Part shown: positions 46,185 to 58,283 of the stretch, in pieces
Layout of the letters: the number at the start of each line of letters is the position of its first letter
Position numbering within the stretch: the stretch's first letter is position 1
NCBI GenBank assembly: GCA_019925795.1
Contig: CM034306.1
Coordinates: forward strand, 49,904,758 to 49,968,757
Source of the DNA: Dendrobium chrysotoxum
Lineage: Eukaryota; Streptophyta; Magnoliopsida; Asparagales; Orchidaceae
Direction: 5' to 3'
Length of the DNA: 64,000 nt
The notes under the pieces: generated by a model
Database searches by the model: none
Seen by the model: the letters and a program-made list of their open reading frames with translations, nothing else
What the model was told of the DNA's origin: nothing
Translations under genes and position numbers: made by a program

Positions 46185-49100
46185 CTACTCAGAATCTAAA
46201 ATATTTTCACTTCTCTCCAAGGTATCTTCAATTTCATCCTCGTTCTCACTTGATGAGCTAGTTGAACTATTCACAGTTCCTAACTGCATTTCAATATTAT
46301 AGGATGTAGTTGGCATCTCCTCAATTTCAACAGACCTATAATTTGACATCTCATCCTCTTGATGTGTAATTGCTACAACGTATTGTTGATCAATTATCCC
46401 CCGTGCTATTGTTTTAATGACAGCTAGCCAATCTTGTTTATCCCTACGACCACTGGGATATTTGCTGAAATAAACTTGAACAGCTTGACTTGCTAACACA
46501 AATGGATCAAACTTCCCGTATCTTCTACTATGTTTTACATCTACTAAATCATATGTAGGATGAACCCTTGTACATCTATTCTGTACTGGATCATACCATT
46601 AACAGTTAAACAAACATACAAAGTTTTCATCTTCACATGGATACTTCAGGTCAAGAACCTCATTCAGAATACCATAATAATCATACTCATCTTCTTCATG
46701 AGTATTCCCTCTAACACATACTCCATAATTTTTAATTTTTCTTCCTTCACTCCATGACTTGGAATGAAATCTAAACCCATTCACTATATATATTGGCCAG
46801 GTCTTCACTTTTCGCATTGGTACCCATGCTAGTGCTTGCAGACCTTTATTGAAACACTTGTTACTAGCGTTATGTACCTAAGAAAATTTTTACATGTATT
46901 TAGTATTTAATAAGATGTAATTCAAATAAAAATTTTAAAATTTAAGGGCTCACATAAGATTTAAACCAAGTTGAGAATTCATTTGCAACAACTTGCTCAA
47001 TATCCATAGTATCTGTTAGAGGCAAATTACTTACGCAATACCTTGTGACAAATCATCCAAATAATACTTTAGTATTTCAAATAAATATTATTCAGTCTGC
47101 ACATTATGGAAGAAGTTACTCTAAGTTTGGTTGGACTTCTTCACAGTTCAGTAACACATATAAAGTTGCTGTTCAGATTTATAAATTGTTGAGAAATCTT
47201 TCAATGCATTTGCCGCTGGGCTTTCCATAACTTCTAAAGACTGATAGTGCACCCTGTGATTGTTCTTGTATATCGAAGTTCATATTATGACCAATCTTTG
47301 TTCTTATACTCCTTACATGGGGCTCGAAGTAGTTAGAGCAGAAGTGGGTTGTTTCTTGAGATAAATATGCTGCACATATCGATCCTTCTGGTCGTGCTTT
47401 ATTCTTAACATATTTTTTCAACTTGTTCAAATATCTATTAAATAATTAAAAATATCAAGTTAGTAAACTTATATTTTCAACTTGTTCAAAAATATTTTAA
47501 ATAACTTAATAAAAATATGTTTTACCTCTCGAAAGGATACATCCAACGATATTGTACAGGTCCACCAACTCTAGCTTCATAAGGTAGATGGACTGGAAGA
47601 TGTTCCATGGAATCAAAAAATCCCGGGGGAAATATTTTTTCTAACTTGCATAAGATGATTGGTATGTTCTCCTCGTACCTCCTTAAAGCATCTTCGGTTA
47701 ATTTAGATGAACATAAGTCTTTGAAGAAAATGCTAAGCTCAGTCAAAGGATTTGATATGTAATCTGCAACATACACACGATGATTGGAAGGAGAACCTCC
47801 ATGATTATGTGACAATCATGACTTTTAGTCCAAATAATCTCGCAGATTTAAGGTCAACACATCGGCTTAAGTTTGATCCATAGCCATCAGGCATTTTTAA
47901 ACCTTTAAACCACTGACATATTGATCTTCTTTGCTCTAACGTGAAAGAGTAAGGTGCTTTGGGCTTCATAATTTTTCCATCGGTGGTTGTTACTAACTCT
48001 AAATATTTTTGCCGGCAGTACTCTTTAATGTCCATCCTAACTTTGATATTATCCTTGCTCTTACCTTTGATATCCATAATTGTATTAAAAATGTTATCCA
48101 GGAAGTTATTCTCAATGTGCATAACATCTAGATTATGCCTTATCAAATTTGTTCTCCAATATGACAATGTCCAGAAAATACTTTTTTTAATCCAATTATG
48201 TTCAACACCATATCCTGGAAATTTAGACTCTGATAACATTGGAAAATCAATAATTGATGAAAAATTAGAAAGTCTCTGTAGTACGTCATCACCATTTAAT
48301 CTGGGTGGAGGAGGTGACCTCTCAACTCTATTTTTAACGAATGCATCCTTATTCCTCCTAAACGGATGATCAGCAGGTAGGAACGTACGATGACAATCAA
48401 ACCAAGTATTTTTTTCCTCCATGCTTTAGTGTGAAAGCTTTACTATTCTCCATGCAGTAAGGGCAAGCTAATTTTCTTGCTGTGCTCCAACCAGACAACA
48501 TACCATAAGCTGGAAAATCACTGATGGTCCAAAGCAATGCAGCTCGAAGAAGAAAATTTTGTTTAGTTGAAATGTCATATGTGAGGACACCTTCTTCCCA
48601 TAATAACTTGAGATCATCAATTAATGGTTGCAAAAAAATATCAATTTTTGCTTTTGGATTTTATGGTCCAGGTATTATAAGTGTTAAAAACATGTACGGG
48701 GTAGTCATACACAACTCTGGTGGAAGGTTGTATGGTGTTAGTATAACTGGCCAACAAGAGTACGGTGAAGCTGCTTGACTATATTGGGTAAAACCATCAG
48801 AACATAATCCCAATCTTATGTTACATGGTTCAGCAGCAAATGAAGCATGTACTCGATCAAAATATTTTCAAGATTCAGCATCTAATGGATGAGAAAGAAC
48901 ATCACTATTTTCTAATTTCTCCTTATGCCATCTCATATGACCTGCTAAACTCATTGATGCATAAAGCCACTGAAGTCTTGGAATGATCAGTAAATAAAAT
49001 AAATGAGAAAATAGAACATCTTTCTTTTGTCGACTTTATTTTCCCGAGTTTGCCTTAAACCGATGTGCATTGCAGGTGCGACAATAAACTTCTGTTGCAT

Positions 49101-49773
49101 CATCCTTGTAGTATAACATACATTCATTGATACAGCAATCAATTTTTGTGGCAGTAAGACCCAACTTGGATACTAATTTCTTCGTTCGGTACAAATCTGA
49201 GGGAATTAAATTATCCGTTGAATTTGTTTCCTTAAGAAGACCAATGAAGTCATTGAAACAATCACGAGGAATATTATATTTAGTTTTGATACTCAGCATC
49301 CTCACTGCAATCGATAATTCTGAAGGAGTTTTGCAACCATCCCAAATTAGTTTTTGAGCTGCATGTAGTAACTCAAAAAAATTTTGAGTTTCTGCATTTG
49401 GTGACTCTTCCACATTAGCCCTTAAATTAGGACCTGCTACATAAAAAATAAACTCTTCACACGGTCTAGTCATTTGATCTTCATCATATGTTTCAAAAGC
49501 TGTGGATGGACCGGCATGAGTACCTCTCTGTGGCTCATACTCGCCATGTGAGGTTCAAATCCAGTAGTTTGGAACAAATCCCTTATGATATAAATCAACC
49601 TTCACATCATCGGGCTTGAGGAATGCTTGATTTTTGTGCTTCGAACATGGACATCTAAACATTCCATCGAACTTAAATGAAGGTAGTTGAGATGCAACTT
49701 GAATAAAAGTCTCAACTCCCTGTATAAATTCATCTGTCAATCCTCTTCGACCCGGTAATAATCTGTTATACAT
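46185..49773 (-). pseudogene. CACTA transposase gene, TNPD/tnp2-like, lightly damaged
   Basis: From 49,773: YNRLLPGRRGLTDEF...MFRCPCSKHKN with FVPNYWI (transposase-associated domain), a TGA at 49,555-49,557, then LHAAQKLIWDG ... KIDCCINECMLYYKD (49,473-49,036), then VHASFAAEPCNIRLGLCSDG, SCWPVILTPYNLPPELC and TYDISTKQNFLLRAALLWTI (~48,560), MLSGWSTARKLACPYCMENS, NTWFDCHRTFLPADHPFRRN (48,422-47,805), HNLDVMHIENNFLDN (tnp2 core), a DUF4218-like segment VADYISNPLTELSIFFKDLC and LPVHLPYEARVGGPVQYRWM (47,815-47,522), ARPEGSICAAYLSQE after a probable intron (47,430), and a DUF4216-like segment (46,817-46,185). In-frame stops occur at 49,555, 49,036, about 48,870, about 48,660 and 46,599, plus a shift near 47,810. 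The catalytic transposase is therefore not made intact. Confidence 0.8.
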
Positions 49774-49799
49774 CTAATATCTTTCTTCTTGGATAGCCA

Positions 49800-50467
49800 T
49801 TTGGATGTTAAAGCAAAAGCAAACGTTTCCATACATATAAAGTTGTGAAATCAATTATTAGAAGATATGCAGCGTGAACAAGTATACATTATTTATTTTT
49901 GAATGAGCCAAGAGAGAACACTAGGACTAATAGAATATAAGTCAATTCAAAACTAGTAAGCTGACATCCAAATAAACGAAACAAAATTAAAATTAAAAAA
50001 AATACTACCCTCAGAACAACCGGCAAGCGGTTTCCTCGCATGCAACGAAAAAGTAGGCAATATTAAAAAAGTGCTTAGGGCTTGCAAAAACTAAGGGTCC
50101 ACCACAGCTACAAGGTCCAACGTCAACCAAAACTCCTCGGTAAATGTCACCAAATCATCCAACAAACACCTCCCAAAAACACAGCGAAGGGGAAAAGCAA
50201 GACTCAACTCCACATAACTTTCCAAAATAATGACCTAAAACAGCAGGTCAAGCATTAACGAGCTAGAACCAAGCAGCTCCCAAAAACACAACCCAAAACC
50301 AAGCAGCCAAGCCAAACCCGAGAAGCATCCAACAGCCCAAAAACTCAAAGAACCCAAGTAGCTAGCACACCCAAAGTTTGCCATGCTGAAGCACTACCTA
50401 CTCATGCTCATTGGATGTCTTCCATCATAGGGTAGCATAAAAAATTCAAAAGAAACTAATCTTTGCA
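49800..50467. other. 5' non-coding region of the CACTA element
   Basis: Upstream side of the transposase gene: A- and C-rich sequence with CCAAAAACACAGC/CCAAAACCAAGCAG words near 50,160-50,330. No recognisable gene. Confidence 0.4.
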
Positions 50468-51640
50468 ATACTTAACTTAATATTATGCTTCTCTTTTAAT
50501 GGCAAAAATTCTGCACCATGAAGTATTGCAGGTCTCACCAATATTTTATAGAATTTTTCCACAAAGTGTTGCAGGTCTCATTACGTATATGCTCATTTCA
50601 TATTCGGTCTTTAAGAGTAAAGCCACTAATCCACTTGAGCATCCTAATCTCTTCGAACATAAGTAATAGCTCCTACATACATATCTCTGCAATACTTAAC
50701 TTAATATTATGCACCAGTATGAATGGCAAAAATTCTGCACCATAAAGTATTGCAGGTCTCACCAACATTTTATAGAATTTTTCCACAAAGTGTTGGAGGT
50801 CTCATTACGTATATGCTCATTTCGTATCCGGTCTTTAAGAGTAAAGCCACTAATCCACTTGAGCAACCTAATCTCTTCGAACACAAGTTATAGCTCCTAC
50901 ATACATATCTCTGCAATACTTAACTTAATATTATGCACCAATATAAATGGCTAAAATTCTGCATCATAAAGTATTACAGGTCTCACCAACATTTTATAGA
51001 ATTTTTCCGTAAAGTTGGGGACTTATCAACAAGAAGAATATCATCAATAAAAAGCATACACTAGGGTACAATTATCTCATGCAAATTTCTAGTTAGAACA
51101 TCCATGACTAAAGAAAAAAGATATGGCCTTAAGACTGATCCTTAATGTAATCCAATTGAAATAGGAAAATACTTGGTCAAACAACCTTGTGTTTGAACAC
51201 AAGTAATAGCTCCTACATACATATCCCTAATGACTTGAATAATATAAGCATCCATGAATAAATGTATAGCCTCCATAATAGCCTACATACATATCCTCCA
51301 TAATAGCCTACATACATATCCTCCATAAATGTATAGCCTCATTGAATAAATGTATAGCCTACATGAATAAATGTATAGCCTACATACATATCCTACATAT
51401 ATATCCCAAGTAAAACCTCTCAATAAATGTAAAGCCTCCATAATAGACCTACCTACTTGGCATGAATCCAAATTGATTTTGAGAAACAAGACCATCCATG
51501 TCTAGTGAGAATACCTAAAAATTAAGTTCAACTTGAACTCCCTCTCTAATCTTATCAACAAGAAGAATATCATGAGCAATAAGCAAACACCAAGGTACAT
51601 CCTCTTCAAAATGTCTAGTGAGAACATATATGAATAAAGC
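50468..51640 (-). mobile_element. RTE-type LINE fragments with internal tandem duplication
   Basis: Minus strand: 51,640-51,530 gives VLTRHFEEDVPWCLLIAHDI with LLVDKIREGV (FADD-type site, here AHD). 51,235-51,010 gives VIRDMYVGAITCVQTQGCLT, YFPISIGLH, MDVLTRNLHE and CMLFIDDILLVDK. 51,005-50,468 gives KFYKILVRPAILHGAEFLPL, LSIAKM and WISGFTLKDRI of the LINE C-terminus, repeated 2.5 times with a period of about 190 bases. Between them (51,250-51,440) lies a tandem AAATGTATAGCCTACATACAT repeat. Several stops; dead copies inserted in, or captured by, the CACTA element before the copia insertion. Confidence 0.7.
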
Positions 51641-51651
51641 AAAAAAAAAAT

Positions 51652-53354
51652 TGTTGCAAATCTAGTTTTGATGATGACAAACATGTTTCCAGTGTGTTTT
51701 GCTTGGCTAATCTGTTTCAGGCACAAAAGACCGCGAGCCACTCAAGCCAACTCAAGATCGGGTCCAAGTGTGTCAAATGTATGATTTTTCTTTTTATTGA
51801 GTCAATTGTAATGTAACTGATTCCCTAGCTAAGTAACCTTGCACACACACACTCAGGGAGAGAGATTGAGTGAGTTAGAGTTTCTGTTAAAAATTTTGTT
51901 CTGATCGTCCTGGACGATCTCAACATCGTCCTAGACGATCCAGTTAAAACAGAAACCCTAATTAGGGCGACTAAGTTAAGAGGGTCAGATTAAGCAGATC
52001 GTCCTGGACGATCTCCGGATCGTACGGGACGATATGCCCAAATCAGAAATTCTCAGCCGCCAGATCAAGTTAGGCAAGTTCTTATTTTTAGATACTTGGT
52101 CTGATCGTCCCGGACGATACGTGTATCATCCCGGACGATACGTGTATCGTCCCGGACGATCCAGTACAATCATGCCTAATTTAATCTGGTAATTAAGGAA
52201 AGCAATTTATTTTTGGTTGATACGATCATATCGTCCTGGACGATCGCAGGATCGTCCCGGACGATCTTGATCGTCTAGTGCATTTAAGCTGTACGTCCAG
52301 AACTATGTACAGGACGATTTGGGGCCTTTTTGAACTAATCATACCGGACGATGACCCTATCGTCCGGGACGATCAAGTCATTTTTTGGTCGTCCAGCACA
52401 GATTTCTCTCGACGACCCGAACTGTCTTCTGGACGATTTCCCTCAATTTGAACTAATCATCCCGGACGATCGCAGGATCATACGGGACGATATGAACAAC
52501 TTTTTCTACTGATCGTCCAGAAGAGCCTAATCGTCCAGGCTGAAACAACTGAATTTGAACTGATCGTACAGGACGATCTTGGCCGACCAGTTGAGATTTA
52601 TGGCAAATTTTAAGCCCTCCTTTAAAAAAACTTTTTCCAATTTTTGGAAAAATCTTTTGCTACCTTCCTTTCCTGAGAAACCCTAGAGAGAGAGAGTTGG
52701 GAGAGAGAGAGAAGATCTTGTGAGGGGGAGTTAGTGAGGGATTCACTAAGGTTGCTCCAAGCACGGATCAGAGTCATCTTCTCCGCTCGCCGTCTTTCGT
52801 CTAGTCGGTGTTCGTCGTGGGAGGATCGTTCGCAAGAAGATCCGGGGTTCCTTGCCCGCTTCAGGTGGAAGCAAAAGGAGTTCGTAGGTTCTCTACCTAC
52901 TTCAGGAGGAAGCGAAAGGAGTTCGAAGGTTCTCTGCCTGCTTCAGGAGGAAGCAAAAGGAGGTCGGGTTCTCTGCCTCACCGTGTGGTGAAAAGGAGGT
53001 TTTTGTACAGGCTTCTCCGCCTTGCTGTGGGAGCAAAAGGAGAGACACTTTTGTTTAGTGCAATACCCGGAGGGGAGGCTCCGGGGAGTGGACGTAGGTC
53101 AAGTTGACCGAACCACTATAAAATCTGGTTTGCTTTTCTGATTCAATTCTGCACTTTAATTTTTCCTGATATTAACTGCTTGGGTGAATATCTTTGGTTG
53201 ATCTTTTTATCGTTGTTTTAATTCGTTTCCGCTGCACGTTATAAAAAGATTTTCATAGTTATCGTGAAATTTTTAAATAACCAATTCACCCCCCCCCCTC
53301 TTGGTTAGCCTCGGGACTAGTTCACTAGGGCTTAACATCCCTATCGAACTTTCA
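51652..53354 (+). repeat. 5' LTR of the SIRE-like element
   Basis: TGTTGCAAAT...ACTTTCA. Between 51,904 and 52,577 there are about fourteen copies of the dyad (G)ATCGTCC(T/C)GGACGAT(C), some with CpG decay (ATCATCC) or a TACGGG centre. At 52,855-52,975 four ~40-bp units (TTCTCTGCCTGCTTCAGGAG and GAAGCGAAAGGAG) create ORFs shared by both LTRs; these are not taken as genes. Confidence 0.93.
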
Positions 53355-53356
53355 AG

Positions 53357-53370
53357 TGGTATCAGAGCGG
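53357..53370 (+). other. primer-binding site, initiator Met tRNA
   Basis: TGGTATCAGAGCGG starts two bases after the 5' LTR; this is the standard complement to the 3' end of plant initiator tRNA-Met. Confidence 0.9.
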
Positions 53371-53409
53371 GATTCAAAATTTAGGTTTAAAAACTTTTGA
53401 ATTTGATCC

Positions 53410-55119
53410 ATGGCTAACTGTAATAATCGTAATACTGCTGAAGGATATTCTATTACAAGACCACCGTTGTTTGATAATATTCCTTTTGATTTTTGGAAAA
53501 CACGCATGTCTACTTTTCTACAGTCTATTGATTATCGCATGTGGATGTTAGTTAAGGACGGATACGAACCACCTTTTAGACTGATTAATAATGTGAAAAT
53601 TGAACTGCCTTTTACTGATTGGACGTTTGATGATCGTGATTTAGCACAGTTAAATGCAAAATGCTTGAACTGTTTCTTTTGTGCTTTAAAATCCGAAGAC
53701 TATATGCGTGTTTCTACTTGTACAATGGGAAAGGAAATCTGGGATAGATTATGCATAACATACGAAGGTACAACTGAAGTCAAACAGTCTAGGTTAAACA
53801 TCTTGTTACATGATTACGAATTTTTTTGCATGAAACCTAGTGAGACTATTTCAGAAATGTACACAAGGTTCACTCAGATTGTTACCTCTTTGCATGTTCT
53901 AGGTAGAGAACTTACTAACTACGAAAGAGTGAACAAAATTCTAAGATGTTTGCCTGCTTCTTATGATGCTAAGATTACTGCTATTACTGAATCTAAAGAT
54001 TTAAACACTTACTCTATTGACAGCTTACTTGGATCACTCATTGCTTACGAGCAAGGGGTGAACCAAAGGCAACTTGATGCAGGTGAATGCAAGAAAGAGA
54101 AGACAGTGGCACTAAAGGCCAAGGATTCAGATGCTAGCTCTTCCGATTCTGATAGCGATGATGTTGCCTTAATCACAAGGCAATTCAAAAGCTTTCTAAG
54201 GAAGAAACATAAGAACTATCAGAAGTGGAACAAGGGTAAGTCCAATAAAAATTTTAAGAGTTCATCTGAATCTGTTTGTTCTGAATGCAGGAAGCCTGGA
54301 CACATAAAGGCTGATTGTCCAACACTTAAAGCTCACCCAAGCAAGGAGAAGGGTGAGGAGAAACCAAAGTTCAGAAAGGACAAGAAGCGGATTCAGAAGG
54401 CATTCTGGGCAGACACTGCATCCGACTCTTCTGAGACTGAAGCTGAAGAGGAGGAAACAAACTTGTGTCTTATGGCTGATGATCACCCTGGTCAGTCGGA
54501 TCAGGAAGAGGTATGTGAGCTTACCTATGATCAATTATTTGAAGTTTCTGAAAGAATTCATACATCGTATAGGAAGCTTAAGAAAACTCATGCTAGTTTG
54601 AAATTAGATTACTTAACATTGCAAAAAGAGCATGATTCTGTAGTTAAAGATCATTCCACACTTGATTCAAATCACATGTCTTTGCTTGATGAATTCGATG
54701 AGTTGAATAAAAAATATTCTGATTTAGTTTCTGAGCATGATTCATTGAAAACTACGCATGTGGACTTAGAAAGAGCTTTTAAAGAATTAGATACAATGGC
54801 ATGTGAAGTAGAAAGTAGCAAGTGAACTTTGAAATTTGAAATTACAAGTTTAAAGAAAGAAAATGAGTTTTTGAAAGTAAAGATCAGTGCTTTTGAAAAG
54901 AACAAAACACCGCCTACTTTTGAACAGTTTTATGCACCGCCACCTTTTGAAAAATCTGTTGCAAGTTCTTCAAAGCATGTTTTATATTCATCTAGGAAGA
55001 GGCATTATCATCCACGTAGATTAGTTAACCCTTTTCCTGGTGTTAGATGTTTTTCATGTGGCATGTTAGGACATATTTCTCACACCTGCACTGTTCACCG
55101 TAGTACACATTGGGTGTGA
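53410..55119 (+). pseudogene. copia Gag, one internal TGA stop
   Basis: The first open part is 471 residues (53,410-54,825): N-terminal RPPLFDNIPFDFWKTRMSTF, a UBN2-type capsid region (~60-210: WDRLCITYEGTTEVKQSRLN, SEMYTRFTQIVTSLH), an acidic Ser/Asp segment, zinc knuckle CSECRKPGHIKADC at residues 290-303, and a long coiled region with a repeated YLTLQKEHDSVVKDHSTLD pattern. After TGA at 54,823-54,825 the same frame continues to 55,117 and contains a second zinc knuckle (CFSCGMLGHISHTC). Two knuckles and a coiled coil are normal for SIRE-type Gag. Gag assembles the virus-like particle. Whether the TGA is damage or is sometimes read through cannot be told. Confidence 0.85.
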
Positions 55120-55232
55120 AAACCCAAACTGCCTGTTTCACAGCACAGCACGCATGCATTGCATTCTTCTTTTCATAAGAAGGAACCCAAACCTGTTTGG
55201 GTTCCTAAGACTGACGTTTGATACTTTTGTAG

Positions 55233-56780
55233 GTGTGCTCTCACACAAGACCTCGTGAGAGTATGTGGTACCTAGACAGCGGATGTTCTAGACATATGAC
55301 TGGAGATGCAAATCAGTTCATTTCGCTGGAGGCCAGAGCTGGAGGCAAGGTTACACTTAGAGATAACACCACCAGGAAGGTGGTAGGCACATGTATAATT
55401 GGTGATTCAAAGAACTTTATGATTGATAATGTTTTGCTTGTAGATGGACTGAAACACAACCTGCTGAGCATCAGTCAACTCTGTGACAAGGGATACAACA
55501 TCAAATTTCTGCCCACTGGCTGCATTTTAAGCTTAAATGATGAAGTTATTTTGCAGGGGAAAAGGATCAACAGCGTCTACAAGCTGGATGTAAGTAGCAT
55601 TAAATCTGATAATTCAATTTGCTTAAAAACTGCTGCTGATGAGTCTTGGTTATGGCATAGGAGATTGTGTCATGCCAGTATGAAAACCCTTAGGAGAGTC
55701 ACCCAAAAGGACTTAGTTAGAGGTGTGCCCAAGCTTAAGTTCACTAAGGATCACGTGTGTGATGCCTGTCAGTTGGGGAAGCAAGTCCAGTCCTCTTTTC
55801 ACTCTGTTAAGGACATTAGCACCTCTAGACCTTTAGAAGTTCTTCACATGGACCTCTTTGGACCCATTAGCACTGCCAGCTTAGGGGGGAGACTCTATGG
55901 TTTTGTGATTGTAGATGATTATTCGAGGTTCACTTGGGTTAAGTTTTTGTCACATAAATCTGAGTCATTTGATGAGTTTAGATCCTTCTCTACTTGGATT
56001 CAGAAGAAGTTAGGATGTGAGATTATTACCATCCATAGTGATCACGGAGGGGAATTTGAAAATGAAAGGTTTGGAAGCTTTTGTGAGGATCATGGGATTA
56101 GTCACAATTTTTCAGCTCCTAGGACCCCTCAGCAGAACGGGGTAGCTGAAAGGAAGAACAGGACCTTAGTGGAAGCCGCTAGAGCCATGCTTGCCGAGTA
56201 TTCACTTCCAAAATACTTTTGGGCTGAAGTGGTGAACACTGCCTGTTATGTGTTGAATAGGGTGAATGTGAGAGTCAAACTGAGCAAGACACCTTATGAG
56301 ATCATTAAGGGTAGAACTCCAAATCTGTCCCACCTCCATGTCTTTGGCTGTAAGGTTTTCATTCTGAACAACGGGAAGTCACCCTTAGGAAAATTTGACC
56401 CCAAATCTGATGAAGGAGTGTTCTTAGGATATTCAAGTGTGGGGAAATCCTTTAGGGTGTTCAATAGGAGGACTTTGGTGGTGGAAGAAATAACCCATGT
56501 AGTGTTTGATGAATCTGATCCTAAGGAGTCTAGATCTGAAGTAGAAGATGAAGAGATTATTGAGGTTACCTAAGGAGTTGGAAATACAAATTTGGAGGAA
56601 AGGGTAGAACCTCAAACAGAGTTGCCTAGAGATTGGAGATATTCTTCGAGTCATCCTAAAGAACTGATCTTAGGAGACCCTTCTGAAGGTGTTAGGACTA
56701 GGCATGGACTTAGGAAGGAAGTAAACCATTCTGCCTTTATCTTAATGACTGAACCCACCAACATCAATCAAGCCCTGTAG
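55233..56780 (+). pseudogene. copia Pol, protease and integrase part
   Basis: A different frame from Gag, entered after two further stops. Residues 15-24 DSGCSRHMTG are the aspartic protease site. The GAG_pre-integrase zinc finger spans ~140-185 (LWHRRLCHASMKTLRR ... HVCDACQLGKQ). The integrase core has D in LHMDLFGP, D in HSDHGGEFEN and E in QQNGVAERKNRTLVEAARAM, followed by VFGCKVFILN and GVFLGYSS. A TAA at 56,571-56,573 and a TAG at 56,778-56,780 interrupt the frame before RT, but the frame is kept to 58,283. So three point-like lesions, not large rearrangements, separate the pol domains. Confidence 0.88.
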
Positions 56781-56801
56781 GATGAATTTTGGATTTTAGC
56801 T

Positions 56802-58283
56802 ATGCAGGAAGAATTGAATCAATTTGTGAGGAATGATGTTTGGGAGTTAGTAGAAAGACCTAAAAATCAAAGTATTATGGGAACCAAGTGGGTCTTTAAG
56901 AATAAGATGAATGATTCTGGTGTGGTGGTGAGAAATAAAGCAAGATTGGTGGCTAAGGGGTATAATCAGATAGAAGGGATTGATTTTGAGGAGACTTTTG
57001 CCCCTGTAGCTAGATTGGAAGCCATTAGAGTGCTACTAGCCTTTACCTGTTATAAGGGATTTAAGCTGTTTCAAATGGATGTTAAGAGTGCCTTTTTAAA
57101 TGGGGTAATTAAAGAAGATATTTTTGTAGAACAACCCCCAGGTTTTGAGAGTTCCCAATATCCAAGTCATGTCTATAAATTAAAAAAGGCCTTATATGGA
57201 TTGAAACAGGCACCCAGAGCTTGGTATGAGAGGCTTAGCACATTCCTGTTAGAAAGAGAGTTTGTTAAGGGGAGCGTAGACACCACCCTTTTTCTGAGGA
57301 GATTAGGAGATGACTTACTCATTGTCCAGATCTATGTTGATGATATAATTTTTGGATCTTCTGATAAATACTTATGTGAAGAGTTTTCTAAAATAATGAG
57401 TAAAGAGTTTGAGATGAGTATGATGGGAGAACTGTCCTACTTTTTGGGGTTTAGCATAAGGCAAACGGATGATGGAACCTTTCTCAATCAATCAAAATAC
57501 ACTAAGGATATTTTGAAGAAATATGAAATGGACAAAACCAATCCAATCAATACTCCCATGCCCTCCTCAGTTCAGTTAGATAAGGATTCAAATGGAAAAT
57601 CTATTGATCAGAAGAAGTATAGAGGGATAATAGGTTCACTGCTTTACCTGACTGCTAGCCGACCTGATATCATGTTTAGTATCTGTCTTTGTGCTAGGTT
57701 TCAGGCTGATCCTAAAGAGTCTCACCTGACTGCTGTTAAGAGAATTCTTAGATATCTTTTAGGAACCCCAAACCTAGGAATTTGGTACCCTAGGCACAGC
57801 ACCTCTTTTGAGATCATTGGATATTCTGATTCTGATTTTGCGGGGTGTAGGGTGGATAGGAAGAGTACTTCTGGGACTTGTCAGTTCATAGGACAGTCGT
57901 TAGTCTCCTGGTCCAGTAAAAAACAGAACTCAGTTGCACTTTCCACTGCTGAAGCTGAGTACATTGCCTTAGGGAGTTGTGTGGCCCAAGTTCTTTGGTT
58001 GAAGCAGCAAGTCTTAGATTTAGGAGTACCTGTTGGCACAATCTCTGTTCTGTGTGATAATACTAGTGCCATCTGTATCTCTAAGAATCCAATCCAATAT
58101 TCTAGGACCAAACACATTGACATTAGGCATCACTTCATTAGGGACCATATTACAAAAGGGGACATTGAGCTACACCACGTAGCAACTGAAAATCAGCTGG
58201 CTGACATATTCACTAAACCACTGGCCTTTGACTCATTCAATATTTTGAGAACCAGATTAGGAGTGATTGATATAAATGCTTGA
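56802..58283 (+). CDS. copia Pol, reverse transcriptase and RNase H part
   Basis: 493 residues in the same frame as the integrase part; ATG at 56,802 is only the first Met after the stop, so it would not be a natural start. RT motifs: VFKNKMNDSGVVVRNKARLV, FQMDVKSAFLNG, KKALYGLKQAPRAWYERL, and YVDDIIFGS with the catalytic DD near residue 178. RNase H: YSDSDFAG, STAEAEYIAL, LCDNTSAICIS, TKHIDIRHHFIRDH and ENQLADIFTKPL. Intact length and motifs suggest recent activity. In a working element this would be cleaved from Gag-Pol. Confidence 0.92.
   Translation: MQEELNQFVRNDVWELVERPKNQSIMGTKWVFKNKMNDSGVVVRNKARLVAKGYNQIEGIDFEETFAPVARLEAIRVLLAFTCYKGFKLFQMDVKSAFLNGVIKEDIFVEQPPGFESSQYPSHVYKLKKALYGLKQAPRAWYERLSTFLLEREFVKGSVDTTLFLRRLGDDLLIVQIYVDDIIFGSSDKYLCEEFSKIMSKEFEMSMMGELSYFLGFSIRQTDDGTFLNQSKYTKDILKKYEMDKTNPINTPMPSSVQLDKDSNGKSIDQKKYRGIIGSLLYLTASRPDIMFSICLCARFQADPKESHLTAVKRILRYLLGTPNLGIWYPRHSTSFEIIGYSDSDFAGCRVDRKSTSGTCQFIGQSLVSWSSKKQNSVALSTAEAEYIALGSCVAQVLWLKQQVLDLGVPVGTISVLCDNTSAICISKNPIQYSRTKHIDIRHHFIRDHITKGDIELHHVATENQLADIFTKPLAFDSFNILRTRLGVIDINA

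Noticed and set aside
52734..53107. ORFs in the SIRE LTR (also at 62,711-63,084)
   Set aside because: Identical position in both LTRs, built from ~40-bp repeats in the U5-side sequence; no recognisable domain.
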